A DNA stretch of 23,354 bases from DAOWHW01 sp964493265 (lineage in GTDB: Archaea > Nanobdellota > Nanobdellia > Pacearchaeales > UBA284). Below, piece by piece: positions 1 through 7,905 of this stretch (its first letter is position 1; each line of letters opens with the position of its first letter). Location of the stretch: NCBI GenBank assembly GCA_964493265.1, contig CAZBLY010000009.1, forward strand, positions 1-23,354. Direction: 5' to 3'. Under the pieces are notes generated by a model. The model was not told the origin of the DNA. It worked only from the letters and a program-made list of their open reading frames with translations, and searched no databases. A program made the translations under genes and the position numbers.

Positions 1-791
1 TGCCAGAATTTTTTATGTCCAAATTCATGTTTAATTATGGCTGTTCCTATAATCCCGCCAGCAAGCGCAACAATAAAATAAGAAGCTATTTCAGGTAATC
101 CATGTATGAGGTAGCGCGCAAATCCTAACGGAAGATTAACTATGTTCTGTCTGGCAAATATCCCTATAGCTGCTGCAATAACACTGCCATTCCAAGCAAG
201 AATAAAAATTGCTCCAGCCCCAAATAGGAAGGAAAATAAGAGACTAAAGAGTAAAACATAAAAATTATTAGAAAGTATCATCGCAACCCTAGACATCCCT
301 TCTTTAATTCCTGGAACATTTCTTTGTGTTACAGCCATTCCAATAAAATCTCCACTCAAACTGTTTTGAACACAATCATCAAAATTATAACGGGCATTTA
401 TATGACAATAAGTTTCTACCTGGATTTTAAAATTAGCTTCTGTAGTTGTTACAGGCATTAACATATAAAGTAATGAGAAAGCAACAACATAACCCAAAAA
501 TAAAAAAAGTAAGGCATTAATAGCTCTTCCATGTTCTTTAATAAGTCTTTTTTCCTTTTTAATTTTTATATCTTTTGATTCTTCAATTTTAATAATATAA
601 AAAAAGAAAGGGATTGAAAACATCACAGTAAAACAAATAATTAAAATACTAATGTAATTCTCAAAAATAGGATTTTTCAAAAAAAGGAAATCTGCAACTA
701 AAACTGAAATTGCCGCATATAAAATACCTATAAAAAACATCTCCCAAGGTTTTCTTTCAGCTTTTTTTGGATTTATTAAAGTTTCAAGCAT
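1..791 (-). CDS. SpoIIM/DUF95-family integral membrane protein (partial)
   Basis: Reading leftward from the ATG at 791, 263 codons stay open and run off the left edge, so the C-terminus is missing. The protein begins MLETLINPKKAERKPWEMFF and has hydrophobic segments near residues 17-37, 45-67, 93-112 and several in the last 90 residues. The segment HGLPEIASYFIVALAGG near residues 228-244 matches the conserved histidine-glutamate helix of the stage II sporulation protein M (DUF95) family. In archaea this family is widespread and its role is unknown; it is not evidence of sporulation. It is divergent from the gene at 905. The family call is from memory of the motif; the exact function is open. 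Confidence 0.72.
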   Translation of the reverse strand, partial: MLETLINPKKAERKPWEMFFIGILYAAISVLVADFLFLKNPIFENYISILIICFTVMFSIPFFFYIIKIEESKDIKIKKEKRLIKEHGRAINALLFLFLGYVVAFSLLYMLMPVTTTEANFKIQVETYCHINARYNFDDCVQNSLSGDFIGMAVTQRNVPGIKEGMSRVAMILSNNFYVLLFSLLFSFLFGAGAIFILAWNGSVIAAAIGIFARQNIVNLPLGFARYLIHGLPEIASYFIVALAGGIIGTAIIKHEFGHKKFW

Positions 792-904
792 TTTTTTATC
801 TTTTTTTACTTTTTCCTCTTTTATTCTAACATTATTTAATTATCTAATTTTAAAAAGCTTTCCAAAAGGAAAAGGTTTTTTAATTCATTTCTCCTATTTT
901 TTTT
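792..904. promoter_or_regulatory. Divergent promoter region between SpoIIM-like and R15Pi-like genes
   Basis: This 113-bp gap feeds two divergent genes. For the plus gene, TTTTTTAA at about 876-883 after a purine-rich stretch (AAAAGGAAAAGG) sits 22-29 bases before the ATG at 905, which would give a leaderless mRNA. For the minus gene, the A/T box around 848-856 (CTTTTTAAAATTA on the minus strand) lies about 60 bases upstream of the ATG. A short palindrome, TTTCC-AAAA-GGAAA at 859-872, lies between the two boxes and could be an operator. The assignments are inferred from position and composition only. Confidence 0.45.
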
Positions 905-1738
905 ATGAATCGTTTTGATAAAATATGCAGGGATATAAAAGAGGTAAGGGTTCAAGGTGCAAGAAATGTTGCAATGGCGGCAGCAAAAGCTTTATTGCTT
1001 AAACATGATAAGGCTGCTGTGAAAAAATTAACAAACTTAAGGTCAACAGAACCCACTTTAAGAAACACAATAAAATTTGTTCTTTATCATTCAAATATAA
1101 AAAATGGTGTAAAAAATTCTCTTGAACATTTTAAACAAAGTCAGAAAAAAATATCGAAATATGGTGCAAATTTAATTAAAAATGGAATGATTGTTTATAC
1201 ACATTGTCATTCTTCTTCTGTTATAAATATTTTAAAAGAAGCTAAGAAACAAGGAAAAAAGTTTGAAGTTTATTGCACTGAAACACGCCCCTTATATCAA
1301 GGAAGAATAACAGCAAAAGAATTAGCTAAAGTAAAAATTCCTGTAACATTATTTGTAGATTCTGGTGCAAGGATAGCCCTAAAAAAAGCAGATATAGCTT
1401 TTTATGGTTGTGATGCTATTACCCCAACAAAGATTTATAATAAAATTGGAAGTGAGCTTTTTGCCTTGATTATGAAAAAATATGATGTTCCTTTATATAT
1501 AGCCACAGATTCTTGGAAATTTGATCCAGCAACTATTTATGGAATAGAAGAGAAAATTGAGAAAAGACATATTCAAGAAGTATGGTCAAAACCTCCTAAG
1601 GGGGCTAAAATTTCTAATATGGCTTTTGAAAAAATAGATCCTGGCCTTGTTACAGCTATTATTTCAGAACTTGGAATTTTTATGAACAAATCTTTTATAA
1701 CAGAAGTAAAAAGAAATTATCCTTTTATGTTCAAATAG
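905..1738 (+). CDS. Ribose-1,5-bisphosphate isomerase / eIF2B-alpha-like family protein
   Basis: A 277-aa member of the eIF2B alpha/beta/delta - R15P isomerase - MTR-1-P isomerase superfamily. Visible marks are the N-terminal QGARNVAMAAAKAL, then THCHSS (C101), ETRPLYQGR (127-134), VDSGAR, and GCDAI (D170) followed by NKIGSELFA. The archaeal R15P isomerase of Thermococcus uses a Cys and an Asp 69 residues apart, and C101 and D170 have that spacing. That enzyme converts ribose-1,5-bisphosphate to ribulose-1,5-bisphosphate in the AMP-salvage/type III RuBisCO route. The protein is some 45 residues shorter than the Thermococcus enzyme. An eIF2B-like regulatory role cannot be excluded. It ends 8 bp inside the convergent pfdA gene. 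Confidence 0.8.
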   Translation: MNRFDKICRDIKEVRVQGARNVAMAAAKALLLKHDKAAVKKLTNLRSTEPTLRNTIKFVLYHSNIKNGVKNSLEHFKQSQKKISKYGANLIKNGMIVYTHCHSSSVINILKEAKKQGKKFEVYCTETRPLYQGRITAKELAKVKIPVTLFVDSGARIALKKADIAFYGCDAITPTKIYNKIGSELFALIMKKYDVPLYIATDSWKFDPATIYGIEEKIEKRHIQEVWSKPPKGAKISNMAFEKIDPGLVTAIISELGIFMNKSFITEVKRNYPFMFK

Positions 1739-2138
1739 TCTGTTGTGCTCTTATTCCTTTTTCAATCTCAGATATTTTTTGAATCAACACATTTATTTCA
1801 TTAATTAATTTTTCTCTAATATCTAAAGCTTGATCAAGTTTATTTTGAATTATTTTTTTTGCATCATCTAAATTTTTTTTACACAAAATTTTGGCTCCTA
1901 TATCAATTATGACTTTAGAATTATCTAAAAGTTTGGTTTTAGTAAAAATTCCTGAACCAAGAGGGCTTAACATTTCAGTATCTTTCTTTGTGTTCTTTAA
2001 TTCATCAAGAGAAACTTGGCAAATTTGCAGTTCGTTAATTTGTTTTTCTAAAAGAGCAAGATTTTGATCTAATTCTTTTATTTTAGTGTCAATTAAATTA
2101 AATTCAAGTATTTTTCTTTCAAGTTCTTCTTTCTCCAT
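1731..2138 (-). CDS. pfdA: Prefoldin subunit alpha
   Basis: A 135-aa protein with two long helices (about 1-50 and 90-132) of heptad character around a short beta segment containing PLGSGIFTKTKLLDNSKVI, the family hallmark. Prefoldin is a cytosolic hexamer of two alpha and four beta chains that holds unfolded proteins for the chaperonin. The length is normal for archaea. It is the last gene of the ribosomal run, 24 bp after the DUF106 gene. Its TGA lies within the end of the convergent gene at 905, giving an 8-bp antisense overlap. The partner beta subunit is encoded at 20961. Confidence 0.92.
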   Translation of the reverse strand: MEKEELERKILEFNLIDTKIKELDQNLALLEKQINELQICQVSLDELKNTKKDTEMLSPLGSGIFTKTKLLDNSKVIIDIGAKILCKKNLDDAKKIIQNKLDQALDIREKLINEINVLIQKISEIEKGIRAQQTI

Positions 2139-2162
2139 TTTATATTATGATTTATAATTTAA

Positions 2163-2627
2163 TTAAAGTTTGAATAATTTACGTAAGATTAAACTAAAAG
2201 CAAAACTAAAAATAATATAACAAAGAAGCCATCCTGCACCAGTTCCAATTAAAGGAAGATTTGATGTCCATGCAATTATATTTCCAACATTTGCTACATC
2301 CATATAAAGTTTTTTCAATCCCCAAAAAATTAAAAGTAAAGGAATAAAAGTAATCATCATTGGTTTGAAAGTCATTTTCATACTTTCCATACTTGATTGC
2401 ATCATTTCCTTTTGAATTTCAGAAAGTTTCTCTGGTTTGTCTTTATTTTCTTTTAATTCTTGTCTTAATTTTTTTTGTTTTTCTTTGAGCTCATCCATTT
2501 TTCCTTTTGGCATCAGCTTTTTATAAAGAAAAGTAAGAATAAAGGTAACAATAAAGGAAAAAATAATTATGCTAACTAAAGCATTCCATTGTACAAAATT
2601 TGTTAATATTTCTACTATCCATACCAT
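2163..2627 (-). CDS. DUF106/EMC3-TMCO1 family membrane insertase
   Basis: A 154-aa protein with three predicted membrane spans: about residues 16-35, 88-108 and 133-152. Between the first two lies a charged cytosolic helical hairpin (about 40-80) carrying the sequence EIQKEMMQSSMESMKMTFKPM. This is the layout of the archaeal DUF106 proteins of the Oxa1/YidC/EMC3 superfamily, which insert membrane proteins. In many archaea DUF106 follows secY, as it does here (30 bp), which supports a role alongside the Sec channel. The adenylate and cytidylate kinase genes often found with this pair are absent. Confidence 0.88.
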   Translation of the reverse strand: MVWIVEILTNFVQWNALVSIIIFSFIVTFILTFLYKKLMPKGKMDELKEKQKKLRQELKENKDKPEKLSEIQKEMMQSSMESMKMTFKPMMITFIPLLLIFWGLKKLYMDVANVGNIIAWTSNLPLIGTGAGWLLCYIIFSFAFSLILRKLFKL

Positions 2628-2657
2628 GTTTAAAATAATTTTATGTTGTTTTTAAAG

Positions 2658-4031
2658 TTATGTAGATATGAATTTCCTTGCTATAGGATGCATATCAAGA
2701 GCATGTTGTTGGGCAATTTCTTCATATAAACGATAGATAATCATAACAGCCAGTAAAATGCCTGTTCCTCTTACCAAAGCTCCTGTGATGTCTGCTAGAG
2801 AAGCTAGAAGACCCACTGCTGCTCCACCCATAATTGTTAAAGGAAGTATATATCTTGAAAGGATTGATTCAATAACTCTTGGATCCCTTCTAAATCCTGG
2901 TATTTGTAAGCCACTAGAAGCAAGCTGTTGAGCTTGGCTAGGTGCATCCATTCCAGAAGTTTTCATCCAGAATATGGAAAACATTATAGAACCAGCAATC
3001 ATAAATAAAATATACATTAAAGATTGCCAGACCATAACAGGCATAAATGATCCTTTGATAACATGTTCAACAATTCCTCCAGGTGGTGCACTAAACCAGA
3101 ATGCTAGACCACTTAATGGACTTCCTTCTGCACTAAATCCTCCTAAGAATGTTGGATGTCCCATAACTCTTTCTGCTAAGGTCGCCGCAAGATTAATATT
3201 TGCATGGAGTGCTGCTGTTAAAATAACAGGAATATTACTTGTATAGAAAAATGCGAGAGGCCATCTTATTCCATAACCTCTGATTCTTCCAAATGATAGA
3301 GGAATTTCTACTTTTATTGATTGAGTGTAAACAACAATAATGAATATGATAATAGTTGCTGCAATAGCTGCAAATGCTGAAACAGCCGCTATAGTATCTG
3401 CACTAATGATAGACGATATAAGGACTGGAATCTTTCCTACTGGTTGAATTGTTTTTTCTGGACCTAAGAAACTGAAAGCCCTAACACATAATTGCCATGC
3501 CACCCCTCCAACAATAAATAAACCAACACCATTACCAAACCCCCACTTACTGATAACTTCATCCATAAAAATAATCATTAACCCTCCAAAGAACAATTGG
3601 GTGATTAAAAGCCACTCAAGACCTGGTGAGGCTTGAAGACCTTTCATCATCACATAAATTACAGCTTCAAATATGCAAAAGAAAATAGCCAGCAGTTTTT
3701 GTAGACCCTGGAAAAATTTTTTTCCGTCAGATGAGGTCATATCGATATTAAGAAGGCCAGAACCAACCAAAAGTTGTAAGACAATAGATGCAGTTACAAT
3801 TGGCCCTATACCAAGACTCATTATAGAACCAAAACTGGCTCCTAAAATAATAGAAAGATATTCAAATCTGCTTAACGCATTTTCAGTTAATCCATAAAGC
3901 GAAATATTAGAAAGTATGAAAAAGAAAATAAGAATTATTAAAGTCCATTTAAGTTTAACATTAAAACCAAGTTTTTTTTCAGTAGGACCTTTTACTTCTG
4001 GCAAATTTATTAACAAATTTTTCAGGGACAT
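2658..4031 (-). CDS. secY: Protein translocase channel subunit SecY
   Basis: A 457-aa, ten-span membrane protein. The N-terminus has the archaeal form (LPEVKGPTEKKLGFNVKLKWT), span 1 follows at about 28-47, and the plug/second-span region reads SIMSLGIGPIVTASIVLQLL. The C-terminal YRLYEEIAQQHALDMHP is also typical. SecY with SecE and SecG forms the channel for secretion and membrane insertion. Its place after uL15 (29 bp) is the conserved spc-operon position. The length matches the family. The start ATG at 4031 is the only sensible one. Confidence 0.97.
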   Translation of the reverse strand: MSLKNLLINLPEVKGPTEKKLGFNVKLKWTLIILIFFFILSNISLYGLTENALSRFEYLSIILGASFGSIMSLGIGPIVTASIVLQLLVGSGLLNIDMTSSDGKKFFQGLQKLLAIFFCIFEAVIYVMMKGLQASPGLEWLLITQLFFGGLMIIFMDEVISKWGFGNGVGLFIVGGVAWQLCVRAFSFLGPEKTIQPVGKIPVLISSIISADTIAAVSAFAAIAATIIIFIIVVYTQSIKVEIPLSFGRIRGYGIRWPLAFFYTSNIPVILTAALHANINLAATLAERVMGHPTFLGGFSAEGSPLSGLAFWFSAPPGGIVEHVIKGSFMPVMVWQSLMYILFMIAGSIMFSIFWMKTSGMDAPSQAQQLASSGLQIPGFRRDPRVIESILSRYILPLTIMGGAAVGLLASLADITGALVRGTGILLAVMIIYRLYEEIAQQHALDMHPIARKFIST

Positions 4032-4060
4032 TTCTCTTTATTTTTATTTTTTATTATTAA

Positions 4061-4510
4061 TTATATTTTTATTATCTTGCCGCCAAGTTTTTTTATTTTT
4101 TCTTCAACTTTTTTTGAAAATGCGTTTGCTTTAATTATAAATTTATCTTCTAGAATTCCACTGCCAAGGATCTTATAACCTTTTAAATCAATTTCCATTC
4201 CTTCAGCAGTTTTTTTTACAATACCTTTTTTAATAAATTTATCAATTTGTTCTTGTATCTGGCCAAGGTTTATTATTTTTATCTTTTTTGCTCTTTTTAT
4301 TTTTTTTCTGCTGGTAAAGCCTTTTTTTCCAAGGTAATTGGGATTATTTTTTAGAATCCAGGTTTTTTTCTGTCCAGCCATCTTGCCAGTTCCAGCCATT
4401 CCTTTTCCGCCTTTGCTCCCTTTACCTTTATGTTTTTTTCTAGCACCATAACCACAAGATCTTCTTCCCCTGATTCTGCTTTTTTTTGATCTTTTATTTT
4501 TCATTATCAT
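4061..4510 (-). CDS. rpl15: Large-subunit ribosomal protein uL15
   Basis: A 149-aa protein. The N-terminal half is a glycine- and lysine-rich extended tail (SRIRGRRSCGYGARKKHKGK, then GSKGGKGMAGTG) that threads into 23S rRNA. The C-terminal half is the globular domain with the GYKILGSG motif near residues 111-118. Length and form match archaeal uL15/L27a-type proteins. Two in-frame ATGs (4510 and 4504) are possible starts. It lies 17 bp after uL30 and 29 bp before secY, the usual order. Confidence 0.95.
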   Translation of the reverse strand: MIMKNKRSKKSRIRGRRSCGYGARKKHKGKGSKGGKGMAGTGKMAGQKKTWILKNNPNYLGKKGFTSRKKIKRAKKIKIINLGQIQEQIDKFIKKGIVKKTAEGMEIDLKGYKILGSGILEDKFIIKANAFSKKVEEKIKKLGGKIIKI

Positions 4511-4527
4511 TTTATAATATTATTATT

Positions 4528-4968
4528 TTACAACATCTTAATTGTTAATTCATTTATTTTTTCATTTTTTCCTAAGATGCCATCTGGAAAAGTTTTTCTT
4601 GTTGGCTTTTTAAAACCCCCTCTTGGTGGATGTAATGAAAAGAAAGGCTTTATTCCAAGATCTTTAAGTGTCTTTTTATCTTCCACAAAATTTTTTATAA
4701 AAGAATCAAGAGTTTTTTCATCTAATTTTGCAGGTTTATTTCCAGGCAATCTTGCTCGTTTAAGAAGTAATTGTTTAATTGTTTCTTCTTTTACTTCCCC
4801 ATAACTGATATGGTTTTTTACTTTATTTAATTTTCCAAGTGTTTCAGGTTTGTTATTGACAATTACACATGAAAATTTCTTTCTTAATCTTAACATATAG
4901 AGGGTTTTTTTTACATCTGAAGCCACGTTAACTCTTCCTCTTATTCTAATTACAATTATTTTTGTCAT
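4528..4968 (-). CDS. rpl30: Large-subunit ribosomal protein uL30
   Basis: A 146-aa protein of the long archaeal/eukaryotic L30/L7 form. It starts with the ferredoxin-like fold (IIVIRIRGRVNVASDVKKTL, then MLRLRKKFSCVIV) and ends with the archaeal extension containing FFSLHPPRGGFKKPTRK. It binds 23S rRNA in the 50S subunit. It is 17 bp from uS5 and 17 bp from uL15. The start context AAATAAAATG, with no Shine-Dalgarno sequence, is typical of this operon. Confidence 0.95.
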   Translation of the reverse strand: MTKIIVIRIRGRVNVASDVKKTLYMLRLRKKFSCVIVNNKPETLGKLNKVKNHISYGEVKEETIKQLLLKRARLPGNKPAKLDEKTLDSFIKNFVEDKKTLKDLGIKPFFSLHPPRGGFKKPTRKTFPDGILGKNEKINELTIKML

Positions 4969-4985
4969 TTTATTTTTATTTTTAT

Positions 4986-5819
4986 TTAAACATATGTGCT
5001 TAATTTTTCTAAAGCTTTTATACAGGCTTTAGCAAGATTGAATTTTGTTTTTGTCTGGCCATAGGTTTTGCTATAAACATCTTTTATTCCGGCTAGCTTT
5101 AGAATTTTTTTACATTCATCATCAATAACAAGTCCTGTTCCTTTTGGTGCTGGCATTAGTTTTATTCTTGAACTTCCTGATTTACCTTCAACTTTAAAAG
5201 GAATACTGTGAGGCTCATTACAAACACATTCAAAACTTCCACAACCTCTCTTTATTTTAAGTAAATTAGTTTTTGCTTTGGCAATAGCTTTTAATTTTGA
5301 AGGAACGGTCTCTTTTGCTTTACTATATCCTAAACCGACATATCCTTTTCTATTACCGACTACAGCCATGCATCCAAAACTAGGAACATTGCCTTCTTTG
5401 GTTTTCTTTTGTGTCTGTCTCCATGGTCTTCTCTTTCCCCCTCCAAATTTACCTTTTGCTTGTCCAATATATATTAAATCCGATTCAATATCTGGAATCA
5501 AAAAATCAATAATTTGTGATTCTAATATTTTTAAATTTTGATCAAAAATTTCATCCACATTTTTTATTTTTCCTTCTTTTGCCGCTTTCCCTAATTTAGT
5601 TTTTGGTTTCCATCCTGTAATGGCAGCTTCTCTTTCTCTTTGCCTTCTTGTTTTGGCTCTTGTTTCCCTAATTTCCTTTTTTTTATCAAAGGTTTTTTCT
5701 GGCTCTTCTTTAACTTCTTCCTCTACTTTTTCTTTAATTTTTTCTTCTACTTTAATTTCTTGACCTTCGCGCTTCTTTGCTTTTTTTTCAATTTCTCTTT
5801 CCTTTTCTTTTTTTGCCAT
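4986..5819 (-). CDS. rps5: Small-subunit ribosomal protein uS5 with charged N-terminal extension
   Basis: A 277-aa protein. Residues from about 69 (GWKPKTKLGKAAKEGKI) are the archaeal uS5 core: a double-stranded-RNA-binding-like domain with GQAKGKFGGGKRRPWRQTQK, then the second domain with the MPAPKGTGLVI loop. uS5 shapes the mRNA entry and decoding accuracy of the 30S subunit. The first 65 or so residues are nearly all Lys, Glu and Arg (KEKEREIEKKAKKREGQ and similar) and make the protein longer than the roughly 210-230 residues usual in archaea. There is no internal ATG between the tail and the core, so the tail appears to be translated. Confidence 0.95.
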   Translation of the reverse strand: MAKKEKEREIEKKAKKREGQEIKVEEKIKEKVEEEVKEEPEKTFDKKKEIRETRAKTRRQREREAAITGWKPKTKLGKAAKEGKIKNVDEIFDQNLKILESQIIDFLIPDIESDLIYIGQAKGKFGGGKRRPWRQTQKKTKEGNVPSFGCMAVVGNRKGYVGLGYSKAKETVPSKLKAIAKAKTNLLKIKRGCGSFECVCNEPHSIPFKVEGKSGSSRIKLMPAPKGTGLVIDDECKKILKLAGIKDVYSKTYGQTKTKFNLAKACIKALEKLSTYV

Positions 5820-5847
5820 TTTATTAATTTATTTTTATTGTATTTTT

Positions 5848-6351
5848 TTATTGCGCTTTTATTTTTTCTTTAATATCATTTAATAATTGATTTATTTTGT
5901 CAGAATTTTTGGTGTGGGTCCCTTTAATTCTTTCATAATTTGGAAGAACTTTTTCATTACAATTTATTTCTAACCCGTAGTCTAAAGCCCCCTTAATAAC
6001 AGCATAAAGTTTAGACCCCTTGCTTGATCTATAAAATCCTATATCTATTATTGCTTTTTTGATTCCTTTTTTCTTTGCTTTATGAGCTATTAAAAATCCT
6101 GTTAGATAAGCAGCTGAAACATTTTTGAAACTTAAATTCCAACCCAATTTTTTTAATTCTTTAGAATGTATATAGCATTCTGTAGAATCTTGGGCTTCCT
6201 TACTTTTAACTATCTGCGCAGTAATATACTTATTAGTTTTTCTTATAACTAATCTTGGTTCTTTTGCTTTAAGTAAGGCCAGTCTTGATTTATAATCTGT
6301 TTTACCTTCCCGCCTTCTTCTAAAAGTAACTTTGACAAATTTTTTCTTCAT
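5848..6351 (-). CDS. rpl18: Large-subunit ribosomal protein uL18
   Basis: A 167-aa protein that binds 5S rRNA together with uL5. Family marks are the N-terminal FRRRREGKTDYKSRLALLKA, followed by PRLVIRKTNKYITAQIV, and later AYLTGFLIAHKAKKKGI and the IDIGFYRSSKGSKLYAVIKG segment. The archaeal form is slightly short at the C-terminus compared with the 190 or so residues common in other archaea. It sits 5 bp after eL19 and 28 bp before uS5. Confidence 0.95.
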   Translation of the reverse strand: MKKKFVKVTFRRRREGKTDYKSRLALLKAKEPRLVIRKTNKYITAQIVKSKEAQDSTECYIHSKELKKLGWNLSFKNVSAAYLTGFLIAHKAKKKGIKKAIIDIGFYRSSKGSKLYAVIKGALDYGLEINCNEKVLPNYERIKGTHTKNSDKINQLLNDIKEKIKAQ

Positions 6352-6356
6352 TTTTT

Positions 6357-6785
6357 TTATTTTTTCTTAAATTTTTCCTTAATTTCTTTTTTAGATTTAA
6401 ACATTCCTGCTTTAGCAAGTCTCATTAATTTTTTGCTTTCTTTTGCTGTGATATTTTTATTTAATTTTAATTCTCTAATATGTGCCCTAAATTTTCTTAT
6501 TTTAATCATGTATTCTTTTTTTCTTTTATTTATAATTTTTTTTCTTTTTCCAACACCCTTTCTTCTTCCCTTTCTTTTTCTTTTTTGTCTTTTCTTTCCG
6601 GCTCTTCTTTTTGTTCCTTTGAAAGGTTTCTTTTTTATTGCCTTTTCCTTAACTAGTTGTTTTATATCTTCTTTTGTAATAGCTTCTTTAATGTCATCAA
6701 TTCTGGAATTATCAAAACGTACTTTGTTCTGTCCGACTTTAAGAACCGATGCTGCAAGTCTTTTTTGTAATGCAAATGTTTTCAT
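6357..6785 (-). CDS. rpl19e: Large-subunit ribosomal protein eL19
   Basis: A 142-aa, extremely basic archaeal/eukaryotic-type protein. The N-terminal QKRLAASVLKVGQNKVRFD motif is diagnostic and is followed by a short globular domain, the RNA-binding KGTKRRAGKKRQKRKRKGRR stretch, and a long C-terminal helix (about 95-140). It bridges the subunits in the archaeal ribosome. Its ATG overlaps the stop of eL32 (ATGA, 4 bp), so translation is probably coupled. Confidence 0.95.
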   Translation of the reverse strand: MKTFALQKRLAASVLKVGQNKVRFDNSRIDDIKEAITKEDIKQLVKEKAIKKKPFKGTKRRAGKKRQKRKRKGRRKGVGKRKKIINKRKKEYMIKIRKFRAHIRELKLNKNITAKESKKLMRLAKAGMFKSKKEIKEKFKKK

Positions 6786-7321
6786 TTTATTTCTTTTTCT
6801 TTATTTTCTTTTATTATTTTATTTTCTTCTTCTTTGTCTTTAGTTTTTTCTTCTGCTTTTGTTTTTTTCTTTTCTTGTTCTTTTTTTTCTAGCTTCTTTT
6901 CTTGTTCTTTAGATTTTTTCTTTTCTTGTTCTTTTTTTTCTAGCTTCTTTTCTTGTTCTTTTTTAATTTTTTCTAAGAATTTTTTAGTATTAAGATTAGA
7001 GAGTTTGATATTTTTTTCAACAGCCTTTTTTGCTATTTCTATTTTTCTTTTTTTACCAACTTTTCCAACTATAATAATTTCATCTTTTTTAATTTGGTTG
7101 AATTCTTTAGCAGAATAAATAAGTTTGGTTTTTAATTGGTTTTTTGGCGCACCATAACCTATTGAGGGCTTTTTTTTATGGCTTTTTCTTTTTTCTCTTA
7201 TTTTATTATCCCTTCCTCTGGCTCTTCTCCATTTTTGCTTATTTTTCCTTCTTTTTCCAATTCGTGATTTCTTAAAAGTATCTTTTCTTAAAAATTTTGG
7301 TTTTTTTGTTTTGTTTTTCAT
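6782..7321 (-). CDS. rpl32e: Large-subunit ribosomal protein eL32 with repetitive charged C-terminal tail
   Basis: A 179-aa protein. Residues 1 to about 115 are the eL32 core: KKPKFLRKDTFKKSRIGKRR, WRRARGRDNKIREKRKSHKK and PSIGYGAPKNQL. From about 116 to the end the chain is only Lys, Glu, Gln and a few others, with a 17-residue unit (KKSKEQEKKLEKKEQEK type) present twice. The DNA behind this is an exact 48-bp direct repeat. Other archaeal eL32 proteins usually end soon after the core, so this tail of some 60 residues is an addition. The gene lies 23 bp after uL6. Confidence 0.93.
   Translation of the reverse strand: MKNKTKKPKFLRKDTFKKSRIGKRRKNKQKWRRARGRDNKIREKRKSHKKKPSIGYGAPKNQLKTKLIYSAKEFNQIKKDEIIIVGKVGKKRKIEIAKKAVEKNIKLSNLNTKKFLEKIKKEQEKKLEKKEQEKKKSKEQEKKLEKKEQEKKKTKAEEKTKDKEEENKIIKENKEKEIK
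6863..6961. repeat. Exact 48-bp direct repeat (51-bp period) inside the eL32 tail
   Basis: Bases 6863-6910 and 6914-6961 are identical over 48 bases, including silent positions; only the 3-bp joint differs. The period is 51 bp, or 17 codons, so the reading frame is kept. Each copy itself contains smaller echoes of TTCTTTTCTTGTTCTTT. Identity at silent sites points to a recent tandem duplication. Confidence 0.95.
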
Positions 7322-7344
7322 TTTATCTTATTTTATTTTTTGCA

Positions 7345-7896
7345 TTATTTTTGTCTTCCTTTTTCTTTTTTAATTATCCATATGCCGTCTTGAAAAACTC
7401 TTCTGTCATGGGCCTTGATTCTTGAAGCGCGCTCAATGTTTGCTGCTTGTTGACCAGCTAATTCTTTATTTGTTGAATTTATTGTAATTATATCTCCCTC
7501 TATTTTTATATCTATATTAGACATTATTTGTACAATTCTATTTTTATTTTCTCCAACAAAATTTTTAATAATTAATAGATTTTTTTCTTTGTCAATTTTT
7601 ACATTTATAGGAAAGTGTACTGAACAAATCTGCAATTTATATTCAAAATTTTTATTTGTTCCTTTAATCATATTTGAAATGATTGCAGCCATTGTGTTTA
7701 TCATTTTTTTATCTTCCTTTCTTGCTTTTTTATGTTCAATTATTAATTCATTATTTTCTTTTTTTATTGAAATACCTCCGGCTTTGAATTTCTTTTCCAA
7801 AGTGCCAAGAGGGCCTGTAACAGTTACTTTAGAACCCTCTATTTTAATTTCGTTTTTTTCAGGAATTTTCACTATTTTTTTAATTTCTTTTTTCAT
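7345..7896 (-). CDS. rpl6: Large-subunit ribosomal protein uL6
   Basis: A 183-aa protein built from two similar alpha/beta domains. The first has KVTVTGPLGTLEKKF; the second includes KNKNRIVQIMSN-like text, then GDIITINSTNKELAGQQAAN and the C-terminal DRRVFQDGIWIIKKEKG, the archaeal uL6 ending. It binds the base of the factor-binding stalk region of 23S rRNA. The length is normal. It is 9 bp after uS8. Confidence 0.96.
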   Translation of the reverse strand: MKKEIKKIVKIPEKNEIKIEGSKVTVTGPLGTLEKKFKAGGISIKKENNELIIEHKKARKEDKKMINTMAAIISNMIKGTNKNFEYKLQICSVHFPINVKIDKEKNLLIIKNFVGENKNRIVQIMSNIDIKIEGDIITINSTNKELAGQQAANIERASRIKAHDRRVFQDGIWIIKKEKGRQK

Positions 7897-7905
7897 TTTG
7901 TGTTT

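Noticed and set aside
2974..3246. 90-residue plus-strand frame opposite secY
   Set aside because: It is fully antisense to a clear SecY gene and has no family resemblance or start signal.
5640..5873. Phe/Leu-rich plus-strand frame resembling a membrane protein
   Set aside because: It is the mirror of the Lys/Glu tail of uS5 (AAA/GAA codons read as TTT/TTC). The same explains frames at 6433-6843, 6834-7118, 11930-12220 and 12452-12893.
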